Shown: positions 18,392 to 33,035 of the stretch, piece after piece
Numbering within the stretch: the stretch's first letter is position 1
How the letters are laid out: every line of letters starts with the position of its first letter
Source of the DNA: Sphingomonadaceae bacterium
Lineage (GTDB): Bacteria > Pseudomonadota > Alphaproteobacteria > Sphingomonadales > Sphingomonadaceae
Direction: 5' to 3'
Assembly: GCA_029268145.1 (NCBI GenBank)
Contig: JAJUHA010000001.1
Coordinates: 124,001 to 188,000 of the forward strand
DNA: 64,000 bases
Translations under genes and position numbers: made by a program
Notes under the pieces: generated by a model
What the model was told of the DNA's origin: nothing
The model's input: the letters and a program-made list of their open reading frames with translations, nothing else
The model's database searches: none

Positions 18392-19506
18392 TGCCCGGCC
18401 CCCGTGCTGGCCGACTGGGCCCGCCGCTGCAGCTCGGTGAGCGGCAGATAGCTCTGCACGCCGGGCGCCTCGATGATCGTCTTGTCGACCTTGGCCAGAA
18501 CCTGCTCCATCGTCTCGAGATACATGCGCTTGCGCGTCACTTCGGGCGCGAGCCGATACTCCTCGTAGACCTTGTCGAAGGCGGCGGTCGCGCCCTGGGC
18601 CTGGGCCTGCACCTGCTGGGCGTAGGCGCGGGCCTGGTTCAGGAACTGCTGCGCATCCTGCTGGGCGGCCGAGACATCCTTGAACGCCTCGTCGACCGCC
18701 GCCGGCGGGTCGGCCTGGCGGATGTCGACGCCCTGGATGCGGATGCCCGAGCGGTAGCTGTCGAGAATCTCCTGGGTGCGCAGCGCCACTTCCTCGGCGA
18801 TCGCGGCGCGCTCGGGGCCGATCGCGTTGTCGAGCGTCGCCCGGCCGATCATCTCGCGCATCGCCGCCTCGGTCACGTCGCGGACGGTCGCATCCGGATC
18901 CTTGATCTGGAACAGGAACTGCTCGGCGTTCGACAGCCGCCAGCGGACCGCATAGGCGATGTCGATGATGTTCTGGTCGCCCGTGATCATCAGATTCTCG
19001 CTCGCGCCCTGCGGCGAGCCGATTTCGGTGGTGCGGATGTTCTCGAACTGGACCTTGGTCACCTGGTCGATCGGTACCGGCAGCTTGAAGTGGAAGCCCG
19101 GCCCCACGGTGGTGTGATACTGGCCGAACCGGGTGACGACCCCGCGCTCCCCAGCGTTGATCCGGTATGCCGACGTCGAGCCGATCGCAAGGAGAAGGAG
19201 GCCGCCCGCCACCCAGAGCCAGGGGATGTTCGGCATCGGCCCGCGCCCGCCGCCGCCCAGGCGCCCTCCCGGCCGGCCGCCACCAGCCATCTCGCGCAGC
19301 CGTTCCTGGCTGCGGCGGATGAAGTCATCGAAGTCCGGCGTGCTGCCCCCGCGCGGCGGGCCATCCTCGCCGCGCGGCCCGGAGCCCTGCCGGCCGCCCG
19401 GCACGCCCCACGGATTGCGGCTGCCGCCGTCGCCCCCGCCTCCCCATGGATTGCGCTTGCGGCCCGAGCCCTTGTCGCCGCTGTCCTCGTTGTTCTCCCA
19501 GGGCAT
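18388..19506 (-). CDS. hflK: FtsH protease activity modulator HflK
   Basis: Gly/Pro-rich N-terminus NPWGGGGDGGSRNPWG, GERGVVTRFGQYHTTVGPGFHFKLP. Confidence 0.92.
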   Translation of the reverse strand: MPWENNEDSGDKGSGRKRNPWGGGGDGGSRNPWGVPGGRQGSGPRGEDGPPRGGSTPDFDDFIRRSQERLREMAGGGRPGGRLGGGGRGPMPNIPWLWVAGGLLLLAIGSTSAYRINAGERGVVTRFGQYHTTVGPGFHFKLPVPIDQVTKVQFENIRTTEIGSPQGASENLMITGDQNIIDIAYAVRWRLSNAEQFLFQIKDPDATVRDVTEAAMREMIGRATLDNAIGPERAAIAEEVALRTQEILDSYRSGIRIQGVDIRQADPPAAVDEAFKDVSAAQQDAQQFLNQARAYAQQVQAQAQGATAAFDKVYEEYRLAPEVTRKRMYLETMEQVLAKVDKTIIEAPGVQSYLPLTELQRRAQSASTGAGQ

Positions 19507-19610
19507 TCACGACTCCCAATGCCGTACCCGGCACCTGGCCCCAGAGGCCCGACATTGCCGCGCGCGTCGCCGGCGATATAGGCGGGCGCTCCAGCGATTG
19601 CGAGGGCCTG

Positions 19611-20642
19611 ATGACAAGACGCCACGCCGAGCAGCTCGCCGCCTGCCTCGCCGACATCGCCGATCCGCGCGGCGGCGGCGGGGTGCTCGCCACCGGCCGG
19701 CTCTCGGGCCTCAGGCTCGCCGACGACGGCACGGCGAGCGCCATCCTCGCGATCGACGGCCTGCCCGGCCGCGCGGCGCAGGCACTCGAAGCCGCGATCC
19801 GGTCGCGACTCGCCTCAGCCCCCGGCGTGGCACGGGTGCGGATCATCCAGACCTCGGAACGCCACCAGGCGGGGCCCGCCGCCGGCGCCGACGGCCTGGC
19901 CGCGGTCGGCCATGTGATCGCCGTCGCGTCCGGCAAGGGCGGCGTGGGCAAGTCCACCGTCGCTGCCAACCTCGCCCTTGCCTTCCGCCGGCAGGGGCAC
20001 GGCGTCGGCCTGCTCGACGCCGACATCCACGGCCCCTCGGCGCACATCCTGCTCGGCATCGCGCGCCGTGCCGAGGCCAGCGCCGAGCGGCGGCTGATCC
20101 CGGTCTCGGCGCACGGCATCCGGGTGCTCGGCATGGGGCTCATGGCGGACCCGGACCGGGCGGTCGCCTGGCGGGGCCCGATGATCGCGGGCGCGCTGGT
20201 GCAGATGGGAAGCGGCGCGGACTGGGGCGCACTCGACATGCTCGTCGTCGACATGCCGCCGGGCACGGGCGACATCCAGATCACGCTGGCACAGAAGATG
20301 CGGCCGTCGGGCGTGGTCATGGTCACCACGCCCCAGGCGCTCGCCGTGGCCGACGCCCGCCGTGCGGCCGCGCTGTTCCGCCAGCTCGACGTGCCCCTCC
20401 TCGGCACCATCGCCAACATGGCCCGGATCGAGGGACCCCAGGGGGCCCTGCTGCACCCGTTCGGGAAGGCCGATGCCGCCGCGCTCGAGGCCGCGATCGG
20501 CGCGCCGGTGCTCGCCGAACTTCCGCTCGACCCGGCGGTCACCGCCGCGTCGGACAAGGGAACCCCGCTCGCGACCGGCCCGGTTGCAGAGGCGCTCGAT
20601 GCCGTTGCCGCCGGGCTGTGGCGCCGGCTTGCGAGCGTCTAG
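19611..20642 (+). CDS. mrp: Mrp/NBP35 family ATP-binding protein
   Basis: VIAVASGKGGVGKSTVAANLALA, LVVDMPPGTGDIQIT. Confidence 0.92.
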   Translation: MTRRHAEQLAACLADIADPRGGGGVLATGRLSGLRLADDGTASAILAIDGLPGRAAQALEAAIRSRLASAPGVARVRIIQTSERHQAGPAAGADGLAAVGHVIAVASGKGGVGKSTVAANLALAFRRQGHGVGLLDADIHGPSAHILLGIARRAEASAERRLIPVSAHGIRVLGMGLMADPDRAVAWRGPMIAGALVQMGSGADWGALDMLVVDMPPGTGDIQITLAQKMRPSGVVMVTTPQALAVADARRAAALFRQLDVPLLGTIANMARIEGPQGALLHPFGKADAAALEAAIGAPVLAELPLDPAVTAASDKGTPLATGPVAEALDAVAAGLWRRLASV

Positions 20643-21079
20643 GCCCCGGGGATCGTCACCCGCGCCACCTCCGGGTTGCGGATCGCCGGCGGCGCGTCGA
20701 GGATCTCGCGCAGGAACGCCCCCTTGTCGACCGTCTGCGTCACATGGTCCGGGCCCTTCATCTCGCCGGCATAGTTGCGGATCATCGGGTCGATGGTGGC
20801 GGAGCCTCGCGCGCCCTCGAGCAGGCTCAGCTCGCCGGGAGACTTGGGCGGAAGCGTGACGCCCGGGCCGAACAGCGCCTCGAGCGCCTGCTGCTGGCTG
20901 TCGGCGGCGAGCGGCCGCGGGGCACCGGGTGCCGGCGGAGCCAGCGAGAATTCGGGCGGGATCACGAGCGGGGCCTGGCGGCCGACGGCGAACTCGTCGG
21001 GCCGCTTGCGATCGAGCAGCCCCCCGCTGCAGCCGGCCAGCAGCAGGGCCGAGCCCGCGAGCAGAAGCCATGGTCTCAT
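20639..21079 (-). CDS. DUF3035-type lipoprotein
   Basis: MRPWLLLAGSALLLAGCSGG lipobox; KRPDEFAVGRQAPLVIPPEFSLAPP. Confidence 0.75.
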   Translation of the reverse strand: MRPWLLLAGSALLLAGCSGGLLDRKRPDEFAVGRQAPLVIPPEFSLAPPAPGAPRPLAADSQQQALEALFGPGVTLPPKSPGELSLLEGARGSATIDPMIRNYAGEMKGPDHVTQTVDKGAFLREILDAPPAIRNPEVARVTIPGA

Positions 21080-21557
21080 CGGCTTTCCTTCCTCATCGCC
21101 GGGCGGTCGAACAGCGCCATCGCCAGCAGGATCGCGACACCGACGCTGATCGCCGCATCGGCCAGGTTGAACACATAGAAGGACCAGCGGCCGGCATGCA
21201 AATGGATGAAGTCGATGACGAAGCCGAGGCGGACCCGATCGACGATGTTGCCGAGCGCACCCCCGAGCACGAGGGCGAGCGCGAGCTGCTCGCTCCAGCG
21301 CTTCTCCCGGCGGATCCAGAGGCCGACGACGGCGGCAATCGTCGCCGTGAGGGCGACGAGCAGCCAGCGGCCGGCCTCGGTGTCGGCGGTCAGGAGACCC
21401 ATGGAGACGCCCCGGTTCTCGACCCAGGTCAGGGACAGCAGGGAAAGGATCGGGATGGTGAGCCGCTCCTCGAGGCGGACCACGGCGACGATCCACCATT
21501 TCGTGAGCTGGTCGAGCCCGAAGACGAGGGCCGCTAGCGCGTAGGCGCGCGCCGGGC

Positions 21558-21561
<4 letters not shown>
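21076..21561 (-). CDS. lspA: Lipoprotein signal peptidase II
   Basis: GLDQLTKWWIV, GALGNIVDRVRLGFVIDFI, FNLADAAI catalytic motifs. Confidence 0.95.
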
Positions 21562-24347
<2,786 letters not shown>

Positions 24348-24505
24348 GGTGGCGGGCCTTCTAGTGCGCTGCTGCGGGAGTTCCAGCGCGAATTTTGCGA
24401 ACGCTTCTGCGAAACGCTAAAATCTTGCGCATTTTCAGAGATTTAGTCTTGCGCGGCGGACAGCGGGAGGATATCCGACAGGCACAGTCCGAGAAGGAGC
24501 CGGCC

Positions 24506-24985
24506 ATGAAGGGCGATGCGAAGGTCATCGAGTATCTGAACGCGGTGCTGAAGGGGGAGCTGACCGCGATCAACCAGTATTTCCTCCACTACCGGATGCT
24601 CGACAACTGGGGCGTGAAGAAGCTCGCGAAATACGAGTATCACGAGTCGATCGACGAGATGAAGCACGCCGACCGGCTCGTCGAGCGCATCCTGTTCCTC
24701 GAGGGCCTGCCCAACCTCCAGGCGCTCAACCGGCTGCGGATTGGCGAGAACGTGCCCGAGATCCTCAAGGCCGACCTCGCGCTCGAGCATGAGGCGATCG
24801 CATTGCTCAAGGAGGCGATCCCCCATTGCGAGAGCGTGCGCGACTTCGTCTCGCGCGAGCTGTTCGTCTCGATCCTCGACGCCGAGGAGGAGCATGTCGA
24901 CTTCATCGAGACCCAGCAGGAGATGATCGCCCAGATGGGCCTGCAGAACTATCTCCAGCTCCAGTCGGAGGCGGCGGGAAGCTAG
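24506..24985 (+). CDS. bfr: Bacterioferritin
   Basis: [31 protein letters not shown]..., [12 protein letters not shown] with likely haem-ligand Met. Confidence 0.95.
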   Translation: MKGDAKVIEYLNAVLKGELTAINQYFLHYRMLDNWGVKKLAKYEYHESIDEMKHADRLVERILFLEGLPNLQALNRLRIGENVPEILKADLALEHEAIALLKEAIPHCESVRDFVSRELFVSILDAEEEHVDFIETQQEMIAQMGLQNYLQLQSEAAGS

Positions 24986-25256
24986 TCCTCGCCGAACCGG
25001 CTCTCGACCAGCTCGGCGAGCGCCTTGAGCGCGGCCTCGGCATCGGCGCCTTCGGCGCGGATGCTGATGGTCTCGCCCATGGCGGCGCCGAGCATGAGCA
25101 GGCCCATGATCGACGTGCCGAGCACGTCCTGCCCGTCCTTGGTCACATGGACGGTCGCGGCGAACTGGCTGGCGAGCGTCACGAAGCGGGCGCTGGCCCG
25201 GGCGTGGAGCCCGCGCCGGTTGCGGATCCGGAGTTCGACCGGCCCGGCGACACCCA
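24982..25256 (-). CDS. HPr family phosphocarrier protein (PTS-Ntr), probable TTG start
   Basis: [13 protein letters not shown] phospho-His site, [15 protein letters not shown]. Confidence 0.88.
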
Positions 25257-25259
25257 AGA

Positions 25260-25664
25260 TCAGGCCGCCTCTCCGAGCAGCCGGCTTGCAACCGAAATGT
25301 ATTTCCGCCCGGCCTCCTGGGCGAGATCGACCGCCTCCGCGACCGTCTTGGTCTTGCGCACCGTCGCGAGCTTGATGAGCATCGGCAGGTTGACGCCGGC
25401 GATGACTTCCAGCCGCTCCCGCCCGAGGAGCGAGATGGCGAGGTTGGAGGGGGTGCCGCCGAAGGTGTCGGTGAGGAGGATGACGCCGCGGCCGCTGTCC
25501 GCCGCGGCGGCCGCGGCCGCGATCTCGGCGCGCTTGGCTTCCATGTCGTCGGCCGCGTCGATGCTGACGGCGCAGCACTGCGGTTGCGGACCGACGATAT
25601 GCTCGAGCGCGGAGACGAACTCCGCTCCGATCCGTCCGTGGGTCACCAGCACCAGCCCGATCAT
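25260..25664 (-). CDS. PTS system fructose/mannose-type EIIA component
   Basis: MIGLVLVTHGRIGAEFVSALEHIVG, LTDTFGGTPSN. Confidence 0.9.
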   Translation of the reverse strand: MIGLVLVTHGRIGAEFVSALEHIVGPQPQCCAVSIDAADDMEAKRAEIAAAAAAADSGRGVILLTDTFGGTPSNLAISLLGRERLEVIAGVNLPMLIKLATVRKTKTVAEAVDLAQEAGRKYISVASRLLGEAA

Positions 25665-25705
25665 GTCCTGTCCTTCCCTGGCGCCGGCCTGGCGCCCTCG
25701 CGATC

Positions 25706-26596
25706 CTAGGGGTGCACGAGATCGCGGTGCACCACGAAATTCGGCCAGTCGGCCGCGGCGAGAGCCTTGCCGATGCGTTCGGCAACCGCGACCGAGCGAT
25801 GGCGCCCGCCGGTGCAGCCGAACGCAATGGTCAGATACGCCCGTCCCTCCCGCCTGTATCCGGGAAGCAGCAGGAGAAGCAAATCGAGGATGCGCGCGAA
25901 GGCCGGGGCGAACTCCGGGTCCGCCGCGACGCGGGCATCGACGGCGGGATCGCGCCCGTCGAGCGGCCGCAGGGCCGGATCCCAGTGCGGGTTGGCGAGG
26001 AAGCGCATGTCGAACACGAGATCGGCGTCCCGCGGCAGGCCGCGCGAATAGCCGAAGCTGCACACCGTGACCGTGAGCGCAACCGGCCGATCCCGCAGCA
26101 CCCGCTGGAGCACCGCCCGGCGGAGATCGTGCGGGTTCATGTCGGAGGTGTCGATGACGAGGTCGGCGCGCTCGCGCAGCCGCGCCAGCGTCTCGCGTTC
26201 GCGCGCGATTCCGTCCGCGACGGGCCGGTCGGGCGCCAGCGGGTGCGGCCGGCGGGTCTCGCCGAAACGGCGGGCAAGCACCTCGTCGGCGCAGTCGAGA
26301 AAGAGCAGCCTCACCGGGTGGCGCGTGGTCGAGAGCTCGGCGATCCGGTCGAGCAGGATGTCGGGAGCAAAGGCGCGGGTGCGGGTGTCGACCCCCACGG
26401 CCACCGGATGCTCGTCGGGCACCATGAGGAGCGCGGGCAGGAGCGACAGCGGCAGATTGTCCACGGCCTCGAACCCGGCGTCCTCGAAGGCGCGCAGCAC
26501 GGTGGACTTGCCGGCCCCGGAGAGGCCGGTCACGATCACATGGGGCGCGGCCTCGAGGCCCTGGCGCGAACCACCGGGCAGCGCCTCGTCAGCCAT
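25706..26596 (-). CDS. rapZ: RNase adapter RapZ (YvcJ family)
   Basis: VIVTGLSGAGKSTVLRAFEDAGFEAVDNLP, FGYSRGLPRDADLVFDMRFLANPHW, GCTGGRHRSV. Confidence 0.93.
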   Translation of the reverse strand: MADEALPGGSRQGLEAAPHVIVTGLSGAGKSTVLRAFEDAGFEAVDNLPLSLLPALLMVPDEHPVAVGVDTRTRAFAPDILLDRIAELSTTRHPVRLLFLDCADEVLARRFGETRRPHPLAPDRPVADGIARERETLARLRERADLVIDTSDMNPHDLRRAVLQRVLRDRPVALTVTVCSFGYSRGLPRDADLVFDMRFLANPHWDPALRPLDGRDPAVDARVAADPEFAPAFARILDLLLLLLPGYRREGRAYLTIAFGCTGGRHRSVAVAERIGKALAAADWPNFVVHRDLVHP

Positions 26597-27050
26597 GTCC
26601 GGGCGCCGGTCCATCCCTGCCTCCATCGCCCAGCAGCGCGAGGCCGGCAAGGGCCTTGGCCGGCGCCGATACCTCGAAGGGGGCAAGCGCCAGGACCGGG
26701 AGGGCGATCCCGTCGAAGATGCGCATCGGCCATGCGTCGGGCGGCGGCGGAAGCCGGGGCGGAGGGGTGGCGAGATCGAGGACCAGCCGGATCGCCGCCC
26801 GCCGGCGGTAGGGGAGACGGAGGATTCCGACGCCGCGCACCTCGATGAGGCCGGCAAGAGATGGCGGCGCCGAGGCGAGAATCCCGGCGGGGCCGGCGGC
26901 GAGCAGCACCTGGTCATCCGCCACCAGGACCGCGCCGGCCTCGACCAGCCGCAGCGCGAGATCGGACTTGCCCGCGCCCGGCGGGCCCATGAGGAGCAGC
27001 CCGCCGGCCGGCGTCGCGACCGCCGTTCCATGCACCCGCTGCCCGCTCAT
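26589..27050 (-). CDS. hprK: HPr kinase/phosphorylase (short alphaproteobacterial form)
   Basis: HGTAVATPAGGLLLMGPPGAGKSDLALRLVEAGAVLVADDQV. Confidence 0.9.
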   Translation of the reverse strand: MSGQRVHGTAVATPAGGLLLMGPPGAGKSDLALRLVEAGAVLVADDQVLLAAGPAGILASAPPSLAGLIEVRGVGILRLPYRRRAAIRLVLDLATPPPRLPPPPDAWPMRIFDGIALPVLALAPFEVSAPAKALAGLALLGDGGRDGPAPGHG

Positions 27051-28720
27051 GCGGCCCGGCGGGTGACGGTTCGCCCGGCCTCCGCTGCGCGCCCCGCGCC
27101 CGCCCGGTCGCCGACCGGCTCGAGGCGCGGCAGCCGGACGACGAAGCAGGCGCCGCTCGCACCATCGGCCCGGCCGGTCGCGAACACCTCGCCATCGAAG
27201 GCCTCGACGATCGCGCGCACGATCGACAGGCCGAGGCCGCTGTGGCGGCCGTAGGATTCGGTCGCCGGCCGCTCGGAGTAGAAGCGTGCGAAGATCGCAT
27301 CGGCCAGCCGGGGATCGACCCCCGGCCCCTCATCCTCGATCCTGAGCGCGATCGCCCGCGGCTCCGCCGCGACCGTCACGCTGACCGTGCCCCCGTCAGG
27401 CGAGAAGCTCGCCGCATTGTCGAGGAGGTTGCCGATGACCCGCTCGAGCCGGCCGCGCTCGGCCAGCACGCGGGCGACCCCGTCGGCCGGGGCATCGACG
27501 GCAAGCCGCAGCCGGTCCGACCAGGGGCTCACCAGCCGCAGCGCCTGCGCCATCTCGCGCACGAAGCGGCCGAGGTCGACCGGCTCCAGCGCCAGCCGGG
27601 AGAGCTCCGCCTCGAGCCGCGCGCCCTCGGAAATGTCGCTGATGAGCCGGTCGATCCGCCGGACATCGGCCGAGATGAGCTGGAACAGCCTGGCGCGATC
27701 CTCCGGGCGGCGCACCGTGCCGAGCGCTTCGACGGCGCTGCGCAGGCTGGCCAGGGGGTTCTTGAGCTCGTGCGCCACATCGGCGGCGAAGGCCTCGGTC
27801 GCGTCGATGCGCTGGCGCAGGGACGCGGTCATGTCGGCGAGCGACCGCGCCAGCCGGCCGATCTCGTCGCGGCGTTCGGGGTAGCGCGGGATCTCGACCT
27901 CGCGGTCCCGCCCGCGGCGGACCCGGCCTGCCGCAAGCGCCAGCTCGCCGAGCGGGCGGACGATGGTGCGGGCGAGGTAGAGCGAGAGGAGAAGGCTTGC
28001 CGCGAGAAGGGCGAGGAACAGCTTGAAGGTCTGCTCGCGTTCCTGGCGGACCGTCTCGACCAGGTCGCCGGCGTCGGACATGAGGAGAATGGCGGCGGGC
28101 CGCCCGGAGCCGGTGCCTGCGGCAGCCGGAACCGGCACGGCGGCGAAGAGGACGACGGCGCCGTTCGCGGTGCGGCCGACCGACGCGCTCGGCCGCCCGG
28201 TCCGGACCGCCCGGACGGCATCGGGCCAGGACTCGAGCCGGTCGCGCTCCGGCGCGCGCCACTCCGGGATCCGCGCCGCGAGGCTCGCCACCTCGACGAA
28301 GCGGTCGAGCAGGCGGGCGCTGGTGCGGCGGAATCCTTCCGTGGTCGGATCCTCGAGGACGAAGCGCGGGGCGCCCGGGCGGGACCAGTTGTCGGCGAGC
28401 AGGCTGCCATCCTCCCGGTAGAGCCGGACCCGCGTGCCGCGCGGCAGGGCGAGCCGCGCGATGCCCGCCGCAAGGCCGGAGCCGGGCCGATCGCCGAGAA
28501 GCTGCGCCAGGATGCTCGCCTGGCTGATCATCTCGGCCTGCCGGGTCGCCAGCAGGCGCTCGCGGAAGCTGTCGAGGTAGAAGACGCCGATGGCGAAGCC
28601 GACGAGCGCCACCAGGTTGACGAGGAGGATGCGGAACCCGAGCGACTGCCGGCGCAACAGGCCGGAGCGGGCATGCCGCAGCATGGCCCGCGCGCCCGGT
28701 TGCGCTCCTGCCTCAGCCAT
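27047..28720 (-). CDS. chvG: Sensor histidine kinase ChvG
   Basis: HAMP plus [24 protein letters not shown]-box, N and G boxes; adjacent chvI and hprK. Confidence 0.9.
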   Translation of the reverse strand: MAEAGAQPGARAMLRHARSGLLRRQSLGFRILLVNLVALVGFAIGVFYLDSFRERLLATRQAEMISQASILAQLLGDRPGSGLAAGIARLALPRGTRVRLYREDGSLLADNWSRPGAPRFVLEDPTTEGFRRTSARLLDRFVEVASLAARIPEWRAPERDRLESWPDAVRAVRTGRPSASVGRTANGAVVLFAAVPVPAAAGTGSGRPAAILLMSDAGDLVETVRQEREQTFKLFLALLAASLLLSLYLARTIVRPLGELALAAGRVRRGRDREVEIPRYPERRDEIGRLARSLADMTASLRQRIDATEAFAADVAHELKNPLASLRSAVEALGTVRRPEDRARLFQLISADVRRIDRLISDISEGARLEAELSRLALEPVDLGRFVREMAQALRLVSPWSDRLRLAVDAPADGVARVLAERGRLERVIGNLLDNAASFSPDGGTVSVTVAAEPRAIALRIEDEGPGVDPRLADAIFARFYSERPATESYGRHSGLGLSIVRAIVEAFDGEVFATGRADGASGACFVVRLPRLEPVGDRAGAGRAAEAGRTVTRRAA

Positions 28721-29444
28721 CCTGGTCGAAGCGGTAGCCGACGCCGTAGAGCGTCTCGATCGCGGCGAAGCCGGGGTCGACGGCGCGGAACTTCTTGCGC
28801 AGCCGCTTGATGTGGCTGTCGATGGTGCGGTCATCGACATAGGTGTCGTCGGCATAGGCGACCGCGATCAGCGCATCGCGCGACTTCACGAACCCCGGCC
28901 GCTGGGCCAGCGCGTCGAGGATGAGGAACTCGGTCACGGTCAGCGCCACCTCCTTGCCGTCCCAGGTGACACGGTGCCGCGCCGGCTCCATCACGAGGCG
29001 GCCGCGCACCAGGGTGACGTCGGGTTCGCCCGCACCTCCCCCCCGGTCGTGGCGCCGGTCAGTCCGGCGCAGCACGGCGCGGATCCGCTCCACCAGCAGG
29101 CGCTGCGAGAAGGGCTTGCCGATATAGTCGTCGGCACCCATGGCCAGCCCGAGCGCCTCGTCGATCTCGGTGTCCTTGGACGTCAGGAAGATGACTGGCA
29201 GCCGCGACCGCTCACGCAGCCGCCGCAGCAGCTCGATGCCGTCGAGGCGGGGCATCTTGATGTCGACGACGGCAAGATCGGGCGGATTGTCGATGAGCGC
29301 CTTCAGGCCCGCCTCGCCATCGGCATAGACGCGGGTGATGAACCCCTCGGCCTGGAGCGCGAGGCTGACCGAGGTGAGGATGTGGCGGTCGTCATCGACG
29401 AGGGCGATGACGGCGGCCGGCGTCTCGGCTGCCGCTCCGCTCAT
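28713..29444 (-). CDS. chvI: Response regulator ChvI (OmpR family)
   Basis: [13 protein letters not shown] receiver, winged helix with [15 protein letters not shown]. Confidence 0.9.
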   Translation of the reverse strand: MSGAAAETPAAVIALVDDDRHILTSVSLALQAEGFITRVYADGEAGLKALIDNPPDLAVVDIKMPRLDGIELLRRLRERSRLPVIFLTSKDTEIDEALGLAMGADDYIGKPFSQRLLVERIRAVLRRTDRRHDRGGGAGEPDVTLVRGRLVMEPARHRVTWDGKEVALTVTEFLILDALAQRPGFVKSRDALIAVAYADDTYVDDRTIDSHIKRLRKKFRAVDPGFAAIETLYGVGYRFDQDG

Positions 29445-29669
29445 GCCGCGCTGCCCGGCGCGGCCGGCATCCTGCGGCGTGAACATCGCAAGTGGTTTTT
29501 CGCATGTCCTGGCCGCATGGCTCCCGGCTCCCGAATTAACGAGGAATCTGCCGGCGGACCCTTGCAACCCCGCGGCAAAGCCCGCAAGGGTGCAGCATTC
29601 CGCAGGCCCGGCGACGGGTCTGCCGCTTTGGCATTTGCCGGTTCAGTCTCGGGCGGAAGGACAGGCGTG

Positions 29670-31271
<1,602 letters not shown>

Positions 31272-31439
31272 TCATGACGCAGCGGGCGGATCCCTTTCCG
31301 CCCCGGGAGGCCGGCGCATGGTCCCGGAGGCCGCGGGCGCGCGGACCATCCCGCCACCGGCGCGAAGGCCGGCGGTTCCGGCTTGCGCCGTGCCGCGGGC
31401 GAGCCGATGCTGACCGCATGACGCGCGAAGGCCGTTCGG

Positions 31440-32003
31440 ATGCGCAACCGGCGCAGCAATGACTGGGGATTTCCCCGCTGGCGGGCCTATGACGGCGCCG
31501 GCGGGTCCCCCCAGGCGCTGCGGCGCTGCGACCGCGACGGGTGCGACCTGCCGGGCACCTGCCCCGCGCCCAAGGCGCCGAACCGGCCGGAGCGCTGGTG
31601 GTTCTGCGCAGCGCACGCGGCAGAATACAATCGCGGCTGGGACTATTTCGCGGCCCTGGATGCCGAGACTGCAGAGGCCGCCCGGGCCGAGGATTCGGCC
31701 TCGGCCCGGGGCTATCGCCGCGCCGCCCACTGGGACTGGGGCGAGGGCGACGGCAGCCGCAGCCGGGCCGAGCAGGACGCGCTGAAGGTGCTGGAACTGG
31801 AACCCGACGCCTCGGTCGAGGCGATCAAGTCCGCCTACCGCCGGCTCGCCAAGGCCCACCATCCCGACCTCAACCCCGGGGACGCCGGCGCCGAGGCGCG
31901 GTTCCGCGCCACCCAGGCCGCTTATGCCGTGCTGAGGGAAGCCGAGGCCCGACGCGCCGAAGCCGGCGCGGCGCGGACCGGGCCTCGCCGCAAAGAGAGT
32001 TAA
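31440..32003 (+). CDS. J-domain protein with N-terminal Cys/His-rich segment
   Basis: C-terminal J domain with HPD (KAHHPDLNPGD); N-terminal RRCDRDGCDLPGTC...WWFCAAHAAEYN. Confidence 0.82.
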   Translation: MRNRRSNDWGFPRWRAYDGAGGSPQALRRCDRDGCDLPGTCPAPKAPNRPERWWFCAAHAAEYNRGWDYFAALDAETAEAARAEDSASARGYRRAAHWDWGEGDGSRSRAEQDALKVLELEPDASVEAIKSAYRRLAKAHHPDLNPGDAGAEARFRATQAAYAVLREAEARRAEAGAARTGPRRKES

Positions 32004-32106
32004 CCGGGCCAAGTTAACTTTCATTCAAAACCATCAGACCTCCCAGTCCTGATATGGGACGCCCGCAAGACGTTCCGGACCTCGGAACATCAACAGCGGG
32101 AGAGTG

Positions 32107-32814
32107 ATGATGAAACCCACGTCCATCCTTGCCGCGGCACTCGCCTTCTCCATGGCGGTCCCGGCTGCTGCCACGGTGACGCTCAACGTGACCAAGGGCG
32201 GCTACTTCAACAATGCGACGGTCAACATCGCCGGGCCCGGCCCGGGCAACGGCAACCAGATCGCCGCCAACTTCCGGATCCAGGGCACCTGGGGCGGAGC
32301 CTTCTCGGGCAGCTTCGACCTGCTCGCCTTCTGCGTCGATCTCGCCCACTCGATCGGGCTTGGCAACAACACGCTGGCAACGCTCAGCCCCTCGCTCAAC
32401 TACCAGGTCGGCACGCTGACGACGGCCCCGGGCGGCGGCGCGCTCTCGCCTTCCCAGATCCAGCAGATGGAAGGGCTTGCCGCGCTCGGCTTCCAGCTCA
32501 TCCAGACCAACGCGCCCAACCTGTCGCTCGAGATTCCGGCGATCCAGAGCGCGATCTGGTCGATCGAATATGGCAAGACCATCACCACGGGGAACCCGGC
32601 GCTCAACGCCACGATCGCCAACTACATCGCGATCGCCCCGACGCTGACCGGCAAGGCCACCTACATCTTCTCGACCGACTCGCCGGTTCGGCAGGGGCTC
32701 TTCGTCTCCTACGTGCCCGAGCCGGGCACCTGGGCGATGCTGATCGCCGGCTTCGGCCTGCTGGGCGTTGCCGCCCGGCGCCGGCGCCAGGTGCTCGCGC
32801 CGGCCGTGGCCTGA
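32107..32814 (+). CDS. PEPxxWA-CTERM sorting domain protein
   Basis: Signal peptide; C-terminus VPEPGTWAMLIAGFGLLGVAARRRRQVL. Confidence 0.87.
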   Translation: MMKPTSILAAALAFSMAVPAAATVTLNVTKGGYFNNATVNIAGPGPGNGNQIAANFRIQGTWGGAFSGSFDLLAFCVDLAHSIGLGNNTLATLSPSLNYQVGTLTTAPGGGALSPSQIQQMEGLAALGFQLIQTNAPNLSLEIPAIQSAIWSIEYGKTITTGNPALNATIANYIAIAPTLTGKATYIFSTDSPVRQGLFVSYVPEPGTWAMLIAGFGLLGVAARRRRQVLAPAVA

Positions 32815-32864
32815 GCCGCGCGCCGATTGCCAAGGGAGAGGGTGGCGGCTAACGGCCTCGCGCC

Positions 32865-33035
32865 GTGACCGACATCGCCGCCACCCTCCTCTCGCCGGTC
32901 ATCCTCGTCTTCGTGCCGGGAGAGGCCGCGGCCTTCGCCCGGTCCGACCTCGCCATGAGCCTGGCGATCAGCTTTCCCTTCACCATCATCGTCGGGCTCC
33001 CGCTCCACGCGCGGATGGCGGAGTGGCGTCCCTGA
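32865..33035 (+). CDS. Putative small membrane protein (56 aa, GTG start), translationally coupled to the carbonic anhydrase gene
   Basis: Manual translation MTDIAATLLSPVILVFVPGEAAAFARSDLAMSLAISFPFTIIVGLPLHARMAEWRP; stop overlaps next ATG; below the ORF-track length cutoff. Confidence 0.45.
   Translation: MTDIAATLLSPVILVFVPGEAAAFARSDLAMSLAISFPFTIIVGLPLHARMAEWRP

Noticed and set aside
31274-31462. Short ORFs between pckA and the J-domain gene
   Set aside because: Arg-rich, low-complexity translations in all frames; likely non-coding spacer.
31999-32018. GTTAAC-N8-GTTAAC considered as a canonical CtrA site
   Set aside because: The TTAA spacing is 10 nt rather than the 7 nt of the CtrA consensus; kept only as part of a general motif hypothesis.
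32709-33008. 99-aa minus-strand ORF overlapping a PEP-CTERM 3' end
   Set aside because: Antisense to the PEP-CTERM terminus and the small coupled ORF; translation has no recognisable features.
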